A stretch of DNA of 42,879 bases, taken from IMG/VR virus record IMGVR_UViG_3300006810_000097, positions 1 through 42,879 of that record, one strand, 5' to 3'. Shown here piece by piece: positions 35,323 through 42,879 of this stretch. The notes under the pieces were generated by a model, which did not search any database, was not told the DNA's origin, and worked only from the letters and a program-made list of their open reading frames with translations. Position 1 is the first letter of the stretch. Each line of letters opens with the position of its first letter. Origin of the DNA: a virus. The translations under genes and the position numbers were made by a program.

Positions 35323-37083
35323 ATAAATTTTCCAGACAGTCCAAATAACGGCGACACACATACCTCAGGAGGTAAGACATTTACTTATGACTCTACTGTG
35401 GGCGCTTGGACTCCAGATCCAGAAGGACTGCCTGTAAATGTTGGACAACATTGGCTTCCTGTAGGAAATGAAGTTTATGATCTGGGGTCTTCTACAAATA
35501 AGTGGAGAGACTTGTATGTATCTGCGGGAACAATTAATCTCGGGGATGCAAAAATTACAACAGATGAAACAAATGGTAATATTGCAATTATTCCTCCACC
35601 TACTACAGAAGTTCCAAACCCTACAGCTTTAGTTGTAACTCAAGATGGAAAAACTACTACTACAGCAACTACAGCAGGTGCCGTTAATTTTACTCAAGTA
35701 CAACAAGATTTAGCAACTAATCCAGGTTTTGAAGTAGACCTTTCAATTACTCCAGAAACATTTACAATTAATGTAGACGATCCTACGGCAGGCCATGGGG
35801 CAGATTGGCTATGGACTTGGGATGCAGGAACAGTAGCTTATGCTAGAACAAAGATTGAAAATCAACAGCAATCTGTAGTACCTTTATATAATCAGGGAAC
35901 TTATACAGTAAATAATTTTGCGGCACACGACCTTCATGGTAGTATGACTCAAACTCATAAAATTTATTTAAAGTGGATTGAAGGTGCAGGCACAGATAAT
36001 AATGTAAGTTGGTCTACTTCCACACTTAATGTTACAGGAGTTACAAATCCTGCAATAAATGGAGGACAAGCTACTGAAGTTCAAAGACTTGTTATTGCTG
36101 TACCCTCAACAATTACAGCACCTACTCTTACTGCTCCCACTGTAACTTATGATGTTGAATTTGCAACGACAGGGTACTACACCTTTAGTGGAACTGCTTC
36201 TGGAAACAATCCTACTCTTGGCCCTCTTTACAAGGGAGGAACTTATACTTTCAATTTAGACGCTTCTCTTTCGGGCCATCCTTTCTACTTAACAACAGAT
36301 GATGGAACAAATTTTTCAGCAGGAAGTTATATAGGAGAGTATACAAGCGGTGTAACAGGCTCCAGAAACGAAAGTGGAACTTTAGTATTTGTAGTTCCAA
36401 GCGACGCGCCGGATACTTTGTACTATCAGTGCGGTAATCATTCTGCTATGCGAGGGCAAATAAATATTAAGCCTCTCGAAGTAGAGACTTACGAAAATGG
36501 AAACTATAGATTATTTTTTCAACATGATCAAGAAGGACACGTTACTCCAGTAGAAGTTAAGCCAGTTCCTACTGTTGCAGATATTGGAAACTTGTGTCTT
36601 GTATATGATGCCACAACGGACAAATTCAAAGTAAAAGATATGGGAGAATATCTAGATGATACTGTTCAATTTCAAGCAAAAATTGAAAAAATTGTAGAAA
36701 CAAATACAACTCAATTTGCAACAACGACGTCTTTACCTGCAACTGTTAGAGATAATACGCCGTTAGCAATAAATATGCATAAAATCGGGTCTTTAGAGGT
36801 TGGAACAGGGACTAAAAGATGGTATGCACCATTCAATCTGGAAGTTAGTAAAATAAATGCGAAGTTAGGGGGTCTAGCGGATGCTGATGTTGTAGCAGAT
36901 GTAAAGAAAAACGGAACATCGGCTCAAACAGTAACTGTTTCTGCAGGAAACACAAGTGGAACAGTTAGCAATCCTACTTTGACAATGGCTGAAGGAGACT
37001 ACTTAACTGTCGATATCACAAATGTTGGTACAAGTGCTATTGGCTCAGATTTATATTTACAATTTATCCACAAGAGAACTTAA
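35317..37083 (+). CDS. Tail fibre with cupredoxin-like domain
   Basis: This gene encodes 588 residues. It starts with a MAINFPDSPNNGD head, followed by a YDLGSSTNKWRDLYV module near 51. Residues about 270-388 resemble a cupredoxin: His321 in SGHPFYLTTDDG, then Cys372, His375 and Met378 in YYQCGNHSAMRG. The C-x2-H-x2-M spacing is that of the amicyanin-type blue-copper loop, and His321 is placed as the N-terminal ligand. Whether copper binds is unknown; related YY.C..H..M segments occur in marine-phage structural proteins. The C-terminal 130 residues hold a beta-rich domain (GSLEVGTGTKRWYAPFNLEV) of a kind seen in phage fibre ends. The gene probably forms a fibre or a baseplate decoration. A strong SD precedes it. 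Confidence 0.8.
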   Translation: MAINFPDSPNNGDTHTSGGKTFTYDSTVGAWTPDPEGLPVNVGQHWLPVGNEVYDLGSSTNKWRDLYVSAGTINLGDAKITTDETNGNIAIIPPPTTEVPNPTALVVTQDGKTTTTATTAGAVNFTQVQQDLATNPGFEVDLSITPETFTINVDDPTAGHGADWLWTWDAGTVAYARTKIENQQQSVVPLYNQGTYTVNNFAAHDLHGSMTQTHKIYLKWIEGAGTDNNVSWSTSTLNVTGVTNPAINGGQATEVQRLVIAVPSTITAPTLTAPTVTYDVEFATTGYYTFSGTASGNNPTLGPLYKGGTYTFNLDASLSGHPFYLTTDDGTNFSAGSYIGEYTSGVTGSRNESGTLVFVVPSDAPDTLYYQCGNHSAMRGQINIKPLEVETYENGNYRLFFQHDQEGHVTPVEVKPVPTVADIGNLCLVYDATTDKFKVKDMGEYLDDTVQFQAKIEKIVETNTTQFATTTSLPATVRDNTPLAINMHKIGSLEVGTGTKRWYAPFNLEVSKINAKLGGLADADVVADVKKNGTSAQTVTVSAGNTSGTVSNPTLTMAEGDYLTVDITNVGTSAIGSDLYLQFIHKRT

Positions 37084-37094
37084 GGAGATAATCT

Positions 37095-37325
37095 ATGGAT
37101 TTTACAAAAATTATACAGGTTCCAGATGAAGATGGAAACCCTGTTGACGTTACTGAAAATTTTCACGCAACTCTTACAGACGGAGTTGCAGAAATTTTTG
37201 TAGTAGATTCTGAAAATAATCACACATCTGTGGTCTTACAACCTTGGAAAACTCAAGATGATGGCAGTCGTGCAGACTGGACAGACCTCAATGAAGTAGT
37301 AGCTTGGTATCAAGCTCAGGCCTAA
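37095..37325 (+). CDS. Small acidic protein of unknown function
   Basis: The 76-residue protein starts MDFTKIIQVPDEDGNPVDVTEN and ends DLNEVVAWYQAQA. The start is set by AAGGAG overlapping the upstream TAA (37081). It is acidic, predicted beta then helix, with no signal peptide or membrane segment. I do not recognise the family. Its position between two fibre genes with strong ribosome binding sites suggests a fibre chaperone or small virion part, but nothing in the sequence shows this. Confidence 0.7.
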   Translation: MDFTKIIQVPDEDGNPVDVTENFHATLTDGVAEIFVVDSENNHTSVVLQPWKTQDDGSRADWTDLNEVVAWYQAQA

Positions 37326-37337
37326 GGAGAAAAACTG

Positions 37338-39167
37338 ATGGCAAAGATTAAAGACGCACGATCCTTTAGAGTTTGTACAATTTTTGAGGACCCAAGGCCT
37401 GGAAAGAATACTATCTATTTGGACCACGATGCTTATGACAAAACTACTCTTGCTCCGATTTTTAATGGAACTATTCAGATGAGGGCCTCGTCTGAAAAGA
37501 AAGCACAAATGGGCTATAATGACTCTTCGAATTATACTCGAAATACAGACGGTAACGGATATACTCTTCGCGCGGGTACTCCGATGTGTCAAGTTCTTGC
37601 AGACGAAACAATGTATTGCTGGCATTACGAAGGAGGCCACGGAGCAAATACCTTAAATAATGTTCAGTATGAGCATCAATTTTGTATTGATCCGGATACT
37701 CCTAGTTCTTACTTAAATCGTTTTACAGATGCAAATGGAAATGAGTTAATTATTTGGAATGAAACAATGATTTCTTATAATTGGTATTACACTCATGTAT
37801 GGTACAACGTGCCTTCCAATAAAGAGCTTTATGAAGTACTTCCTACAAACATTTGGGGGTATGGAGGAACAACAGGCTCAAGTGACACTCAAATGCCTAC
37901 AATTTATGTGCACAAAGACCCAAATGGTGATTATGTGGGAGGAATTTCTGCAACGAATCGATGGGGCTATAACTTTAGACCTTGGATGGGAATAGCAAGA
38001 AATAGCTTTTCCAATTTTGATGATTCTCAGATGAATATGAATTTGTCTCGACGAAACCCATACTGGGTTCAATATATTGGAGCTGACAATTCTGATCTTC
38101 CGTTGTATTTGTACACTCATCACGACACGGACTACCAACACTATATTACGCGATTAAATTATTCGAGTAATAATACAACGGATCTTCATACGTTTAACAC
38201 AGCTCCAGCAGCGGCAGGAACTAGTTATGGTGGTGCTCGTACAATGAACGCTACAATGGCTCAAATGATAAAGTTTTCTTCCAAACATTTTGAAGATCCA
38301 GCAAGTGCAGGAAATCGTGTATGGTATACTCCGTATTTTGATACGAGCTATAACTATCACCCATGGGTATTTAAGTGGGATAAAACTACGGATACTTTTA
38401 CAAGAGACCAAGTTACATCAATTAGTGGTGATTTAAGCTCCACTCATATGTTGAATCTTATGGGAACTACAAATGATTCCTATGGATTCCGAGGCGTTGT
38501 ATGGAACGAATCTTTTGTAAGCGGTGGAAATCGTTATCTCACTCTTATGTATATGGCGGGAGAGCATCGTATTCATGACAGCACAACGGATGGTCGTACT
38601 TTTATTACTTATTCTGTAGATGCTGCTGATGCAACTGTACTTACTCATCATTCTACCGTTACAATTCCTGAAACTGCAAAAAATGCAATGTTTTTTAATG
38701 ACGCAAAAACTCTTCTTGAAGTTATGGGAGCAGATGCATTTTATTTCTATAATTGGGATAATACCAATGGTTGGGAGTTATCAACTACTTTAACGAATAA
38801 AATTTATTCAATTGGAAGAGACAGTACTGGCAGAATTATGGCAACTGCACAAAATAAAGATGCCGAATATTTGGAAACTCATGTAATTACTCCGTCTATT
38901 CCTGTACGTATTACCATTACTCCTGCTTCTAATTCATATAACCATACAGGAACCGATATTAATAGTACAGTTGCAGTAAGTGCTTATAATATATCAGGGG
39001 ATAGAATTGCTACAACGGTGGCTCTTTCTATTGAGGGTTCTACAATGACATTTGCAGGAGGAGCAACTACTACGACTGTGAGCACTTCTACAAGTGCGGA
39101 CGTAAATGTAGATATAATTATTACGGCCTCTGGTGTAAGTGATATCGTAGCAAATGTGAGTATCTAA
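37338..39167 (+). CDS. Aromatic-rich putative fibre/receptor-binding protein with Ig-like end
   Basis: This gene encodes 609 residues and carries none of the shared head or WDG/DPEG modules. Residues about 90-420 are rich in Trp, Tyr and His (SYNWYYTHVWYN, YLYTHHDTDYQHY) with repeating beta-strand patterns, which could be a propeller. The last 90 residues (IPVRITITPASNSYNHTG... GVSDIVANVSI) look like a bacterial Ig-like domain. I do not recognise the main domain. By context it is a tail protein that meets a surface ligand, possibly carbohydrate given the exposed aromatic residues; that is inference. AAGGAG merged with the upstream TAA (37323) precedes the ATG, and the following gene begins one base after its stop. 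Confidence 0.72.
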   Translation: MAKIKDARSFRVCTIFEDPRPGKNTIYLDHDAYDKTTLAPIFNGTIQMRASSEKKAQMGYNDSSNYTRNTDGNGYTLRAGTPMCQVLADETMYCWHYEGGHGANTLNNVQYEHQFCIDPDTPSSYLNRFTDANGNELIIWNETMISYNWYYTHVWYNVPSNKELYEVLPTNIWGYGGTTGSSDTQMPTIYVHKDPNGDYVGGISATNRWGYNFRPWMGIARNSFSNFDDSQMNMNLSRRNPYWVQYIGADNSDLPLYLYTHHDTDYQHYITRLNYSSNNTTDLHTFNTAPAAAGTSYGGARTMNATMAQMIKFSSKHFEDPASAGNRVWYTPYFDTSYNYHPWVFKWDKTTDTFTRDQVTSISGDLSSTHMLNLMGTTNDSYGFRGVVWNESFVSGGNRYLTLMYMAGEHRIHDSTTDGRTFITYSVDAADATVLTHHSTVTIPETAKNAMFFNDAKTLLEVMGADAFYFYNWDNTNGWELSTTLTNKIYSIGRDSTGRIMATAQNKDAEYLETHVITPSIPVRITITPASNSYNHTGTDINSTVAVSAYNISGDRIATTVALSIEGSTMTFAGGATTTTVSTSTSADVNVDIIITASGVSDIVANVSI

Positions 39168-39168
39168 A

Positions 39169-40095
39169 ATGTCAAATACCGCTACAATAAGATCAACTTC
39201 TGATCCTTCTATAAAGTTAGCGTATCCTCGTGATACGCTAACTATAGATGTAGATGGGTATCCTGCGTGGTCTCTGCAAGGGACCACTACTTACGACTTA
39301 GGAGCTTTTATATTAAATTCTACGGGGGCGTCTACTACGGTGACAGCAACGGATACTTTAAGTGTCGAAAACTCTGGAGTTACACTGTCGTCAAGTTGGG
39401 CACAGCCTCTTGGAATTGCAGTAAATGGGCTTCAACTATATAGTCCCACAGCTAGTTGGACTACCTATAATAATCTACAAAATACTCAGTCAAATATTGG
39501 AGTTGATTTGCAAGGACTTGTTGCAACTCGAGAAATCAATACAAGTGATGCAATTGATATTACTTTCATATTTACAACAACTGTTTATATGATACGGCAA
39601 ACAAATTGGAGTGGTGTTGATCTGACCGGCTGGACAAATATCGGAAATGCTGGAAATATTGTTCAAGACAGTGGAACTGATGAGGCTGTATATGAAAAGA
39701 CTTTTACAGCCGGAACATATTCATTTGATAATTATTCTGCAATGTATATGTTCGATCCAGATAGAACAACAACTGTTCCAGCGGCGGGTCTTTTACAATC
39801 TGTAAATCCTTTTGCAAATTTAACTCGGGCTGTGCCTACTTCATACACCGCTCCTACTTTTAATGTAAATGAAAGACTGCAAATTTCCGCAAAACGATCT
39901 TCTATTGTTTCACTTTTAGAGGAGTTTCGAGAAAGTATTCGAGCAAATAGTGGTATAGTTCCTTTTAGTTTAACAGAACTTCAAAAATTGGAAGGAACAA
40001 TTAAAGAGTATAATATTTCCAGAGGAATTGCAAGTAATGTTGCAGGCTCTGGAGGCGGTGGCGGTGGCCCTACTGAAACAGAGTCTTGGTTCTAA
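39169..40095 (+). CDS. Putative fibre accessory/tip protein
   Basis: The 308-residue protein begins MSNTATIRSTSDPSIKLAY and starts one base after the previous stop. Residues about 85-205 resemble the C-terminal domain of the 34092 gene (TVYMIRQTNW and FTAGTYSFDNYSAMYMFDPD against VRIWLLRND and VSAGTYNLDTFSGMYFI). The end has KRSSIVSLLEEFRES and SGIVPFSLTEL, reminiscent of the short isFS.L motif in several phage structural proteins, then GGGGGG and TETESWF. It has no head module of its own, so it may bind to the product of the preceding gene. Function unknown beyond a likely virion role. Confidence 0.7.
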   Translation: MSNTATIRSTSDPSIKLAYPRDTLTIDVDGYPAWSLQGTTTYDLGAFILNSTGASTTVTATDTLSVENSGVTLSSSWAQPLGIAVNGLQLYSPTASWTTYNNLQNTQSNIGVDLQGLVATREINTSDAIDITFIFTTTVYMIRQTNWSGVDLTGWTNIGNAGNIVQDSGTDEAVYEKTFTAGTYSFDNYSAMYMFDPDRTTTVPAAGLLQSVNPFANLTRAVPTSYTAPTFNVNERLQISAKRSSIVSLLEEFRESIRANSGIVPFSLTELQKLEGTIKEYNISRGIASNVAGSGGGGGGPTETESWF

Positions 40096-40111
40096 GGAGT
40101 AACTAATGGCA
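40093..40111 (+). repeat. TAAGGAG fibre-gene junction
   Basis: TAAGGAGTAACTAATGGCA. It differs from the 35304 and 41669 copies in one base (T for A at position 13). Confidence 0.7.
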
Positions 40112-41671
40112 TATAATTTTCCTGATAGCCCATCAAACGGAGATACAGTAACAATAAATGGAATTGTATATACATATAATTCTACAAAAGGTGCGTGGAA
40201 AACTACCGCTGCTTCCGGCGGAGCCGGGGGAGGCGGCGCTTCGGTGACTGTATCAGAAACAGCACCTACTAGTCCGAGTGAAGGCGATCTTTGGTTTGAT
40301 CCGAGCGTACTCAAAACATTTGTATATTATAATGACGGCACTGCAAATCAGTGGGTACAAAGCAATCCTACAGGTAGTGGAGGCGGCGCGTCTGGAGGTG
40401 CATCTGTAACTGTATCAGAAACAGCACCTACTAGTCCTTCTGCAGGAGACCTGTGGTGGAGCTCTTCCGAAGCAGTTATGTATATTTATTATACGGATAC
40501 TGACTCAAGTCAGTGGGTTAGTACAAGTGTTCCTGGAGCTGACGGAGCTGACGGAGCTGACGGATCCGCACAGTCTTATACAAACCTCGCTGCATTTCCT
40601 TCTACTGGAAATACTCTTGGAGACCTAGCTGTAGCTCAAGATACAAAAGCACTTTATATGTGGGATGGTACAGAGTGGGATAGAATTTACAATGGCCCAA
40701 ACGAAGATGTCACATGGACTACAGAACCTCCTGAAAGAATAGATCTAGCTATTGATGGCTCTACTTCGTCTTTTACTGTTGCTGCAACCGATCCTGAAGG
40801 ATTCGATATTACATATAGTTATGATACTAGCCCCAGCAACCAAACACAGGCAACAATAAGTCAAAGTGCAGGTACTTTTACTTTTACTCCTTCCACAACT
40901 CTTTCGGACGCAGGAGCGTTCACATTTAGATCAAAAGCTAGCGATGGATTAAATGTTAGTGCACGAACATCAACAATTAGCTTACAATTTTTTGATGGTC
41001 CCTATCTAGTAGCAGGCGACGGTACACAAATAATTGGAAGTGGTGGAGGAACCACAGTAACATTAGCCGATACAGTTTCAGATGCCTTACTGCAAAATGA
41101 TGCAGGTAGAATAGATAATACAGGAGAACTTATACTCTTTACCGGTATGCCCGCATTTAGTTTTGATCCTACCTCTAGCGATAGAATACTAGTATATGCT
41201 GTGCAATATGATTATTTAGGGGGTGCATCAATTGGTATAAGTGCAGTTGATAATTCTAGTAGAGGTTTACAAGATATAGCATACTCTGGAGCAGGTTGGG
41301 CGTTCGGAACTAGTAGCGGGTACTATTCAGGGAGCAATTCTTTAACTACAGGTAAATGGTACATTATTGCAATACAACTAGCGACAGGTGCGGGTGCGGG
41401 TTTTGATGCAAGAATTTATAATGTTACTGATAATACATGGCTTGATGAAACTACAAGTGGAGGTTCCCAAGGGTATGGCTTATGTTACTTACCTATAGAC
41501 GGAACATATGATAATCATATGGCCTTTTTTGGGGCAAATGCGCCTTCCCCAGTAGCAGGATATGTTGCTAGAGGCACTATGAGCCATAAGGTAGGGGGTG
41601 TTGGAGTAATGAATAATAGTGCTCCTATAGATACTCTTATAACACAGTTTAAAAACTTTATATTTACGTAA
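40106..41671 (+). CDS. Modular tail fibre with lectin-like tip
   Basis: This gene encodes 521 residues. Modules: MAYNFPDSPSNGD head (1-33); two consecutive GDLW...QWV modules (about 45-90 and 99-140); a [10 protein letters not shown] stub near 148; YTNLAAFPSTGN...WDGTEWDRI (about 160-200); cadherin-like domain with DPEGFDITY (about 205-300); and a C-terminal beta-rich domain of about 215 residues (LLQNDAGRIDNTGELILFTG, SDRILVYAVQYDYLGG, GKWYIIAIQLATGAG, DARIYNVTDNTW). The C-terminal domain has the look of a concanavalin/LamG-type sandwich, so sugar binding is possible. Two GDLW modules in one protein match the arrangement at the end of the 26786 gene. Confidence 0.8.
   Translation: MAYNFPDSPSNGDTVTINGIVYTYNSTKGAWKTTAASGGAGGGGASVTVSETAPTSPSEGDLWFDPSVLKTFVYYNDGTANQWVQSNPTGSGGGASGGASVTVSETAPTSPSAGDLWWSSSEAVMYIYYTDTDSSQWVSTSVPGADGADGADGSAQSYTNLAAFPSTGNTLGDLAVAQDTKALYMWDGTEWDRIYNGPNEDVTWTTEPPERIDLAIDGSTSSFTVAATDPEGFDITYSYDTSPSNQTQATISQSAGTFTFTPSTTLSDAGAFTFRSKASDGLNVSARTSTISLQFFDGPYLVAGDGTQIIGSGGGTTVTLADTVSDALLQNDAGRIDNTGELILFTGMPAFSFDPTSSDRILVYAVQYDYLGGASIGISAVDNSSRGLQDIAYSGAGWAFGTSSGYYSGSNSLTTGKWYIIAIQLATGAGAGFDARIYNVTDNTWLDETTSGGSQGYGLCYLPIDGTYDNHMAFFGANAPSPVAGYVARGTMSHKVGGVGVMNNSAPIDTLITQFKNFIFT
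40247..40275 (+). repeat. 29-bp exact direct repeat, copy 1
   Basis: Identical to 40409-40437, 162 bp (54 codons) downstream. Both copies encode the ...TVSETAPTSP... start of a GDLW module. It is the clearest recent DNA duplication I can see in the fibre array. Confidence 0.85.
40409..40437 (+). repeat. 29-bp exact direct repeat, copy 2
   Basis: Second copy of 40247-40275, in frame. Recombination between the two would delete or add exactly one GDLW module without breaking the reading frame. Confidence 0.85.
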
Positions 41672-41687
41672 GGAGTAAACAATGGCA
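41669..41687 (+). repeat. TAAGGAG fibre-gene junction
   Basis: TAAGGAGTAAACAATGGCA, identical over 19 nt to 35304-35322. Confidence 0.75.
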
Positions 41688-42879
41688 GCAATTAATTTTC
41701 CAGCAAGTCCTTCAAATGGTGATACTCATCAGGGTTTTGTATACAACTCTACTTTAGGAGTATGGCAAAGTGCTGCTTCACAGACAGCAGTCACTTCTTT
41801 TACAGGACTGTCTGACACTCCTTCAGCTCTCGGAACTGCGGGCCAGATTGCAAAAGTAAATTCTGGTGGTACAGCTCTTGAGTTTGCGGATCAAAGCGGT
41901 GTTACAGTTTACGCAACTATAGACTTGCTTCCAGAAACTGCAAATGCAGGAGATCTTGCATTTGTAACAGCAAGCAATCGACTATATCTATGGAACGGTA
42001 GCGGATGGTATAATATTGCTTTGATCAATACAAATCCAACTATTTCTGGAGCCTCTTCAAGCTATGGTCTTGCAACTGATGGTACTCCAACTGTAGTTAC
42101 AATTACTGCTACAGATCCAGAAGGACTTCCAATTACTTATAGTATAGCAAGTGATACTTCGGGAAATACTGCGACCGTAACACAAGGCACTGGAGCAAAC
42201 ACAAATGTATTCACAATTACTCCATCTACAAACGATGCAGATGCAGGAACATTCTCACTTACATTCCGAGCTTCTGACGGTGTGAATATTGCATCCGCAA
42301 TTTCTGAGTTTACTTTGGCATTTCAGGTACAAAACAGCAACTATACGACTGCATTGATTACATCAGTAGGTACTAATAATCAAGTCAATAATACTTTTGT
42401 AGATTCAAGTACCAATAGTCATACGATTACTGTAGCTGGAAATGTAACTCAAAATACGTTTAGTCCGTATCGCCATGGTGGATATAGCATTTACTGTGAT
42501 GGTGCCAACGTAATGGATTTAGGGTTTTCTACTTTACAACCTGGTGACTGGACATTCGAATGTTGGATGAAACTTGATGGGTATACGGGTGATGCTATTG
42601 TGCTAGGAAAATATGGTGGGGGAAATCAATTAGAAGCCTTTGGTGTATCAGGTACAACAGGATATATGATGACTCATACAAACGTTGGTGTAGAAACTCC
42701 AACGTGTAATACTGATTTACGAGATGGAAAATGGCACTATCTTGTTTGGGAGAGATATAATGGTACTTATTATTATTGGGCTGATGGATCACTAGAAACT
42801 AGTTTTTCTAATTCAGAAACACCCGGTGCAACTGGTAATTGGATAATAGGCGGTGTTGCAAGCAGCCGTTTCAAAGGAA
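41682..42879 (+). CDS. Modular tail fibre with LamG-like domain (3' end outside window)
   Basis: Reading from the ATG after TAAGGAG, the frame stays open to the window edge (399 complete codons). Modules: MAAINFPASPSNGD head (1-30), shorter than the others; VTSFTGLSDTPSAL...AKVNSGGTALEF, a common fibre motif (about 37-68); GDLAFVTASNRLYLWNGSGWYNIA (about 86-110); cadherin-like domain with TDPEGLPITY (about 115-210); then DSSTNSHTITVAGNVTQNTFSPY and GDWTFECWMKLDG, the start of a concanavalin/LamG-like domain as seen in cyanophage and marine-phage fibres. It is a paralogue of the 40106 gene with a different tip. The protein continues past the window. Confidence 0.85.
   Translation, partial: MAAINFPASPSNGDTHQGFVYNSTLGVWQSAASQTAVTSFTGLSDTPSALGTAGQIAKVNSGGTALEFADQSGVTVYATIDLLPETANAGDLAFVTASNRLYLWNGSGWYNIALINTNPTISGASSSYGLATDGTPTVVTITATDPEGLPITYSIASDTSGNTATVTQGTGANTNVFTITPSTNDADAGTFSLTFRASDGVNIASAISEFTLAFQVQNSNYTTALITSVGTNNQVNNTFVDSSTNSHTITVAGNVTQNTFSPYRHGGYSIYCDGANVMDLGFSTLQPGDWTFECWMKLDGYTGDAIVLGKYGGGNQLEAFGVSGTTGYMMTHTNVGVETPTCNTDLRDGKWHYLVWERYNGTYYYWADGSLETSFSNSETPGATGNWIIGGVASSRFKG

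Noticed and set aside
1-42879. tRNA genes, integrase, regulator or lysis genes
   Set aside because: None were recognised on reading the sequence; all supported genes are tail or fibre related. A tRNA or profile search was not possible here.

Overview
This window is a contiguous tail and tail-fibre region of an AT-rich, tailed double-stranded DNA phage. Every gene I can support lies on the + strand, and genes are packed with 0-31 bp gaps or short overlaps. The first half follows the order of the lambda tail module: G/GT-type chaperone with a -1 frameshift, H (tape measure), M, L, K, I, J. It therefore looks like a long, flexible-tailed (siphovirus-type) phage. The fibre motifs (GDLWFD...QWV modules, DLPSAS..HGMFAHVH, the C-terminal AGDRLIVDTS...TLP domain, the NHSAM motif) are ones I associate with uncultured marine phages. 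The host cannot be named from this window. No replication, lysis, integration, RNA or CRISPR genes are present, and no stretch over 300 bp lacks a gene.

Layout. 1-569: end of a G-like chaperone and its T-like extension in the -1 frame. 569-4372: tape measure of 1267 aa, predicting a tail of roughly 190-200 nm by the lambda ratio. 4373-8149: a collagen-like fibre gene inserted between H and M. 8160-12921: M, L, K and I homologues, with unusual architectures: M carries a fibre-type head module, L is greatly enlarged, and K is split by a -1 shift. 12938-20115: a J-type host-specificity protein divided by a TAATG junction inside a fibronectin III domain, the second part being a long fibre. 20128-20352: a small protein. 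20353-20465: the only sizeable intergenic gap, holding a consensus extended sigma70 promoter with an overlapping inverted repeat. 20466-42879: about 22 kb of baseplate/fibre/adhesin genes, the last running off the window.

How it works together. The chaperone/tape-measure/M/L/K/I/J set should build the tail tube and its tip. The remaining genes appear to be a large set of fibres and adhesins assembled from a small stock of exchangeable modules: a FP.SP.NGD head, a GDLWFD...QWV module, short collagen stubs, a WDG.EWDR module, a DPEG cadherin-like domain, and then a variable tip (glycine-rich, lectin-like, propeller-like or unknown). The modular fibre array with repeated TAAGGAG gene junctions, the M fusion, the interrupted K and J genes, the cupredoxin-like copper-site motif and the internal promoter are the observations most worth following.
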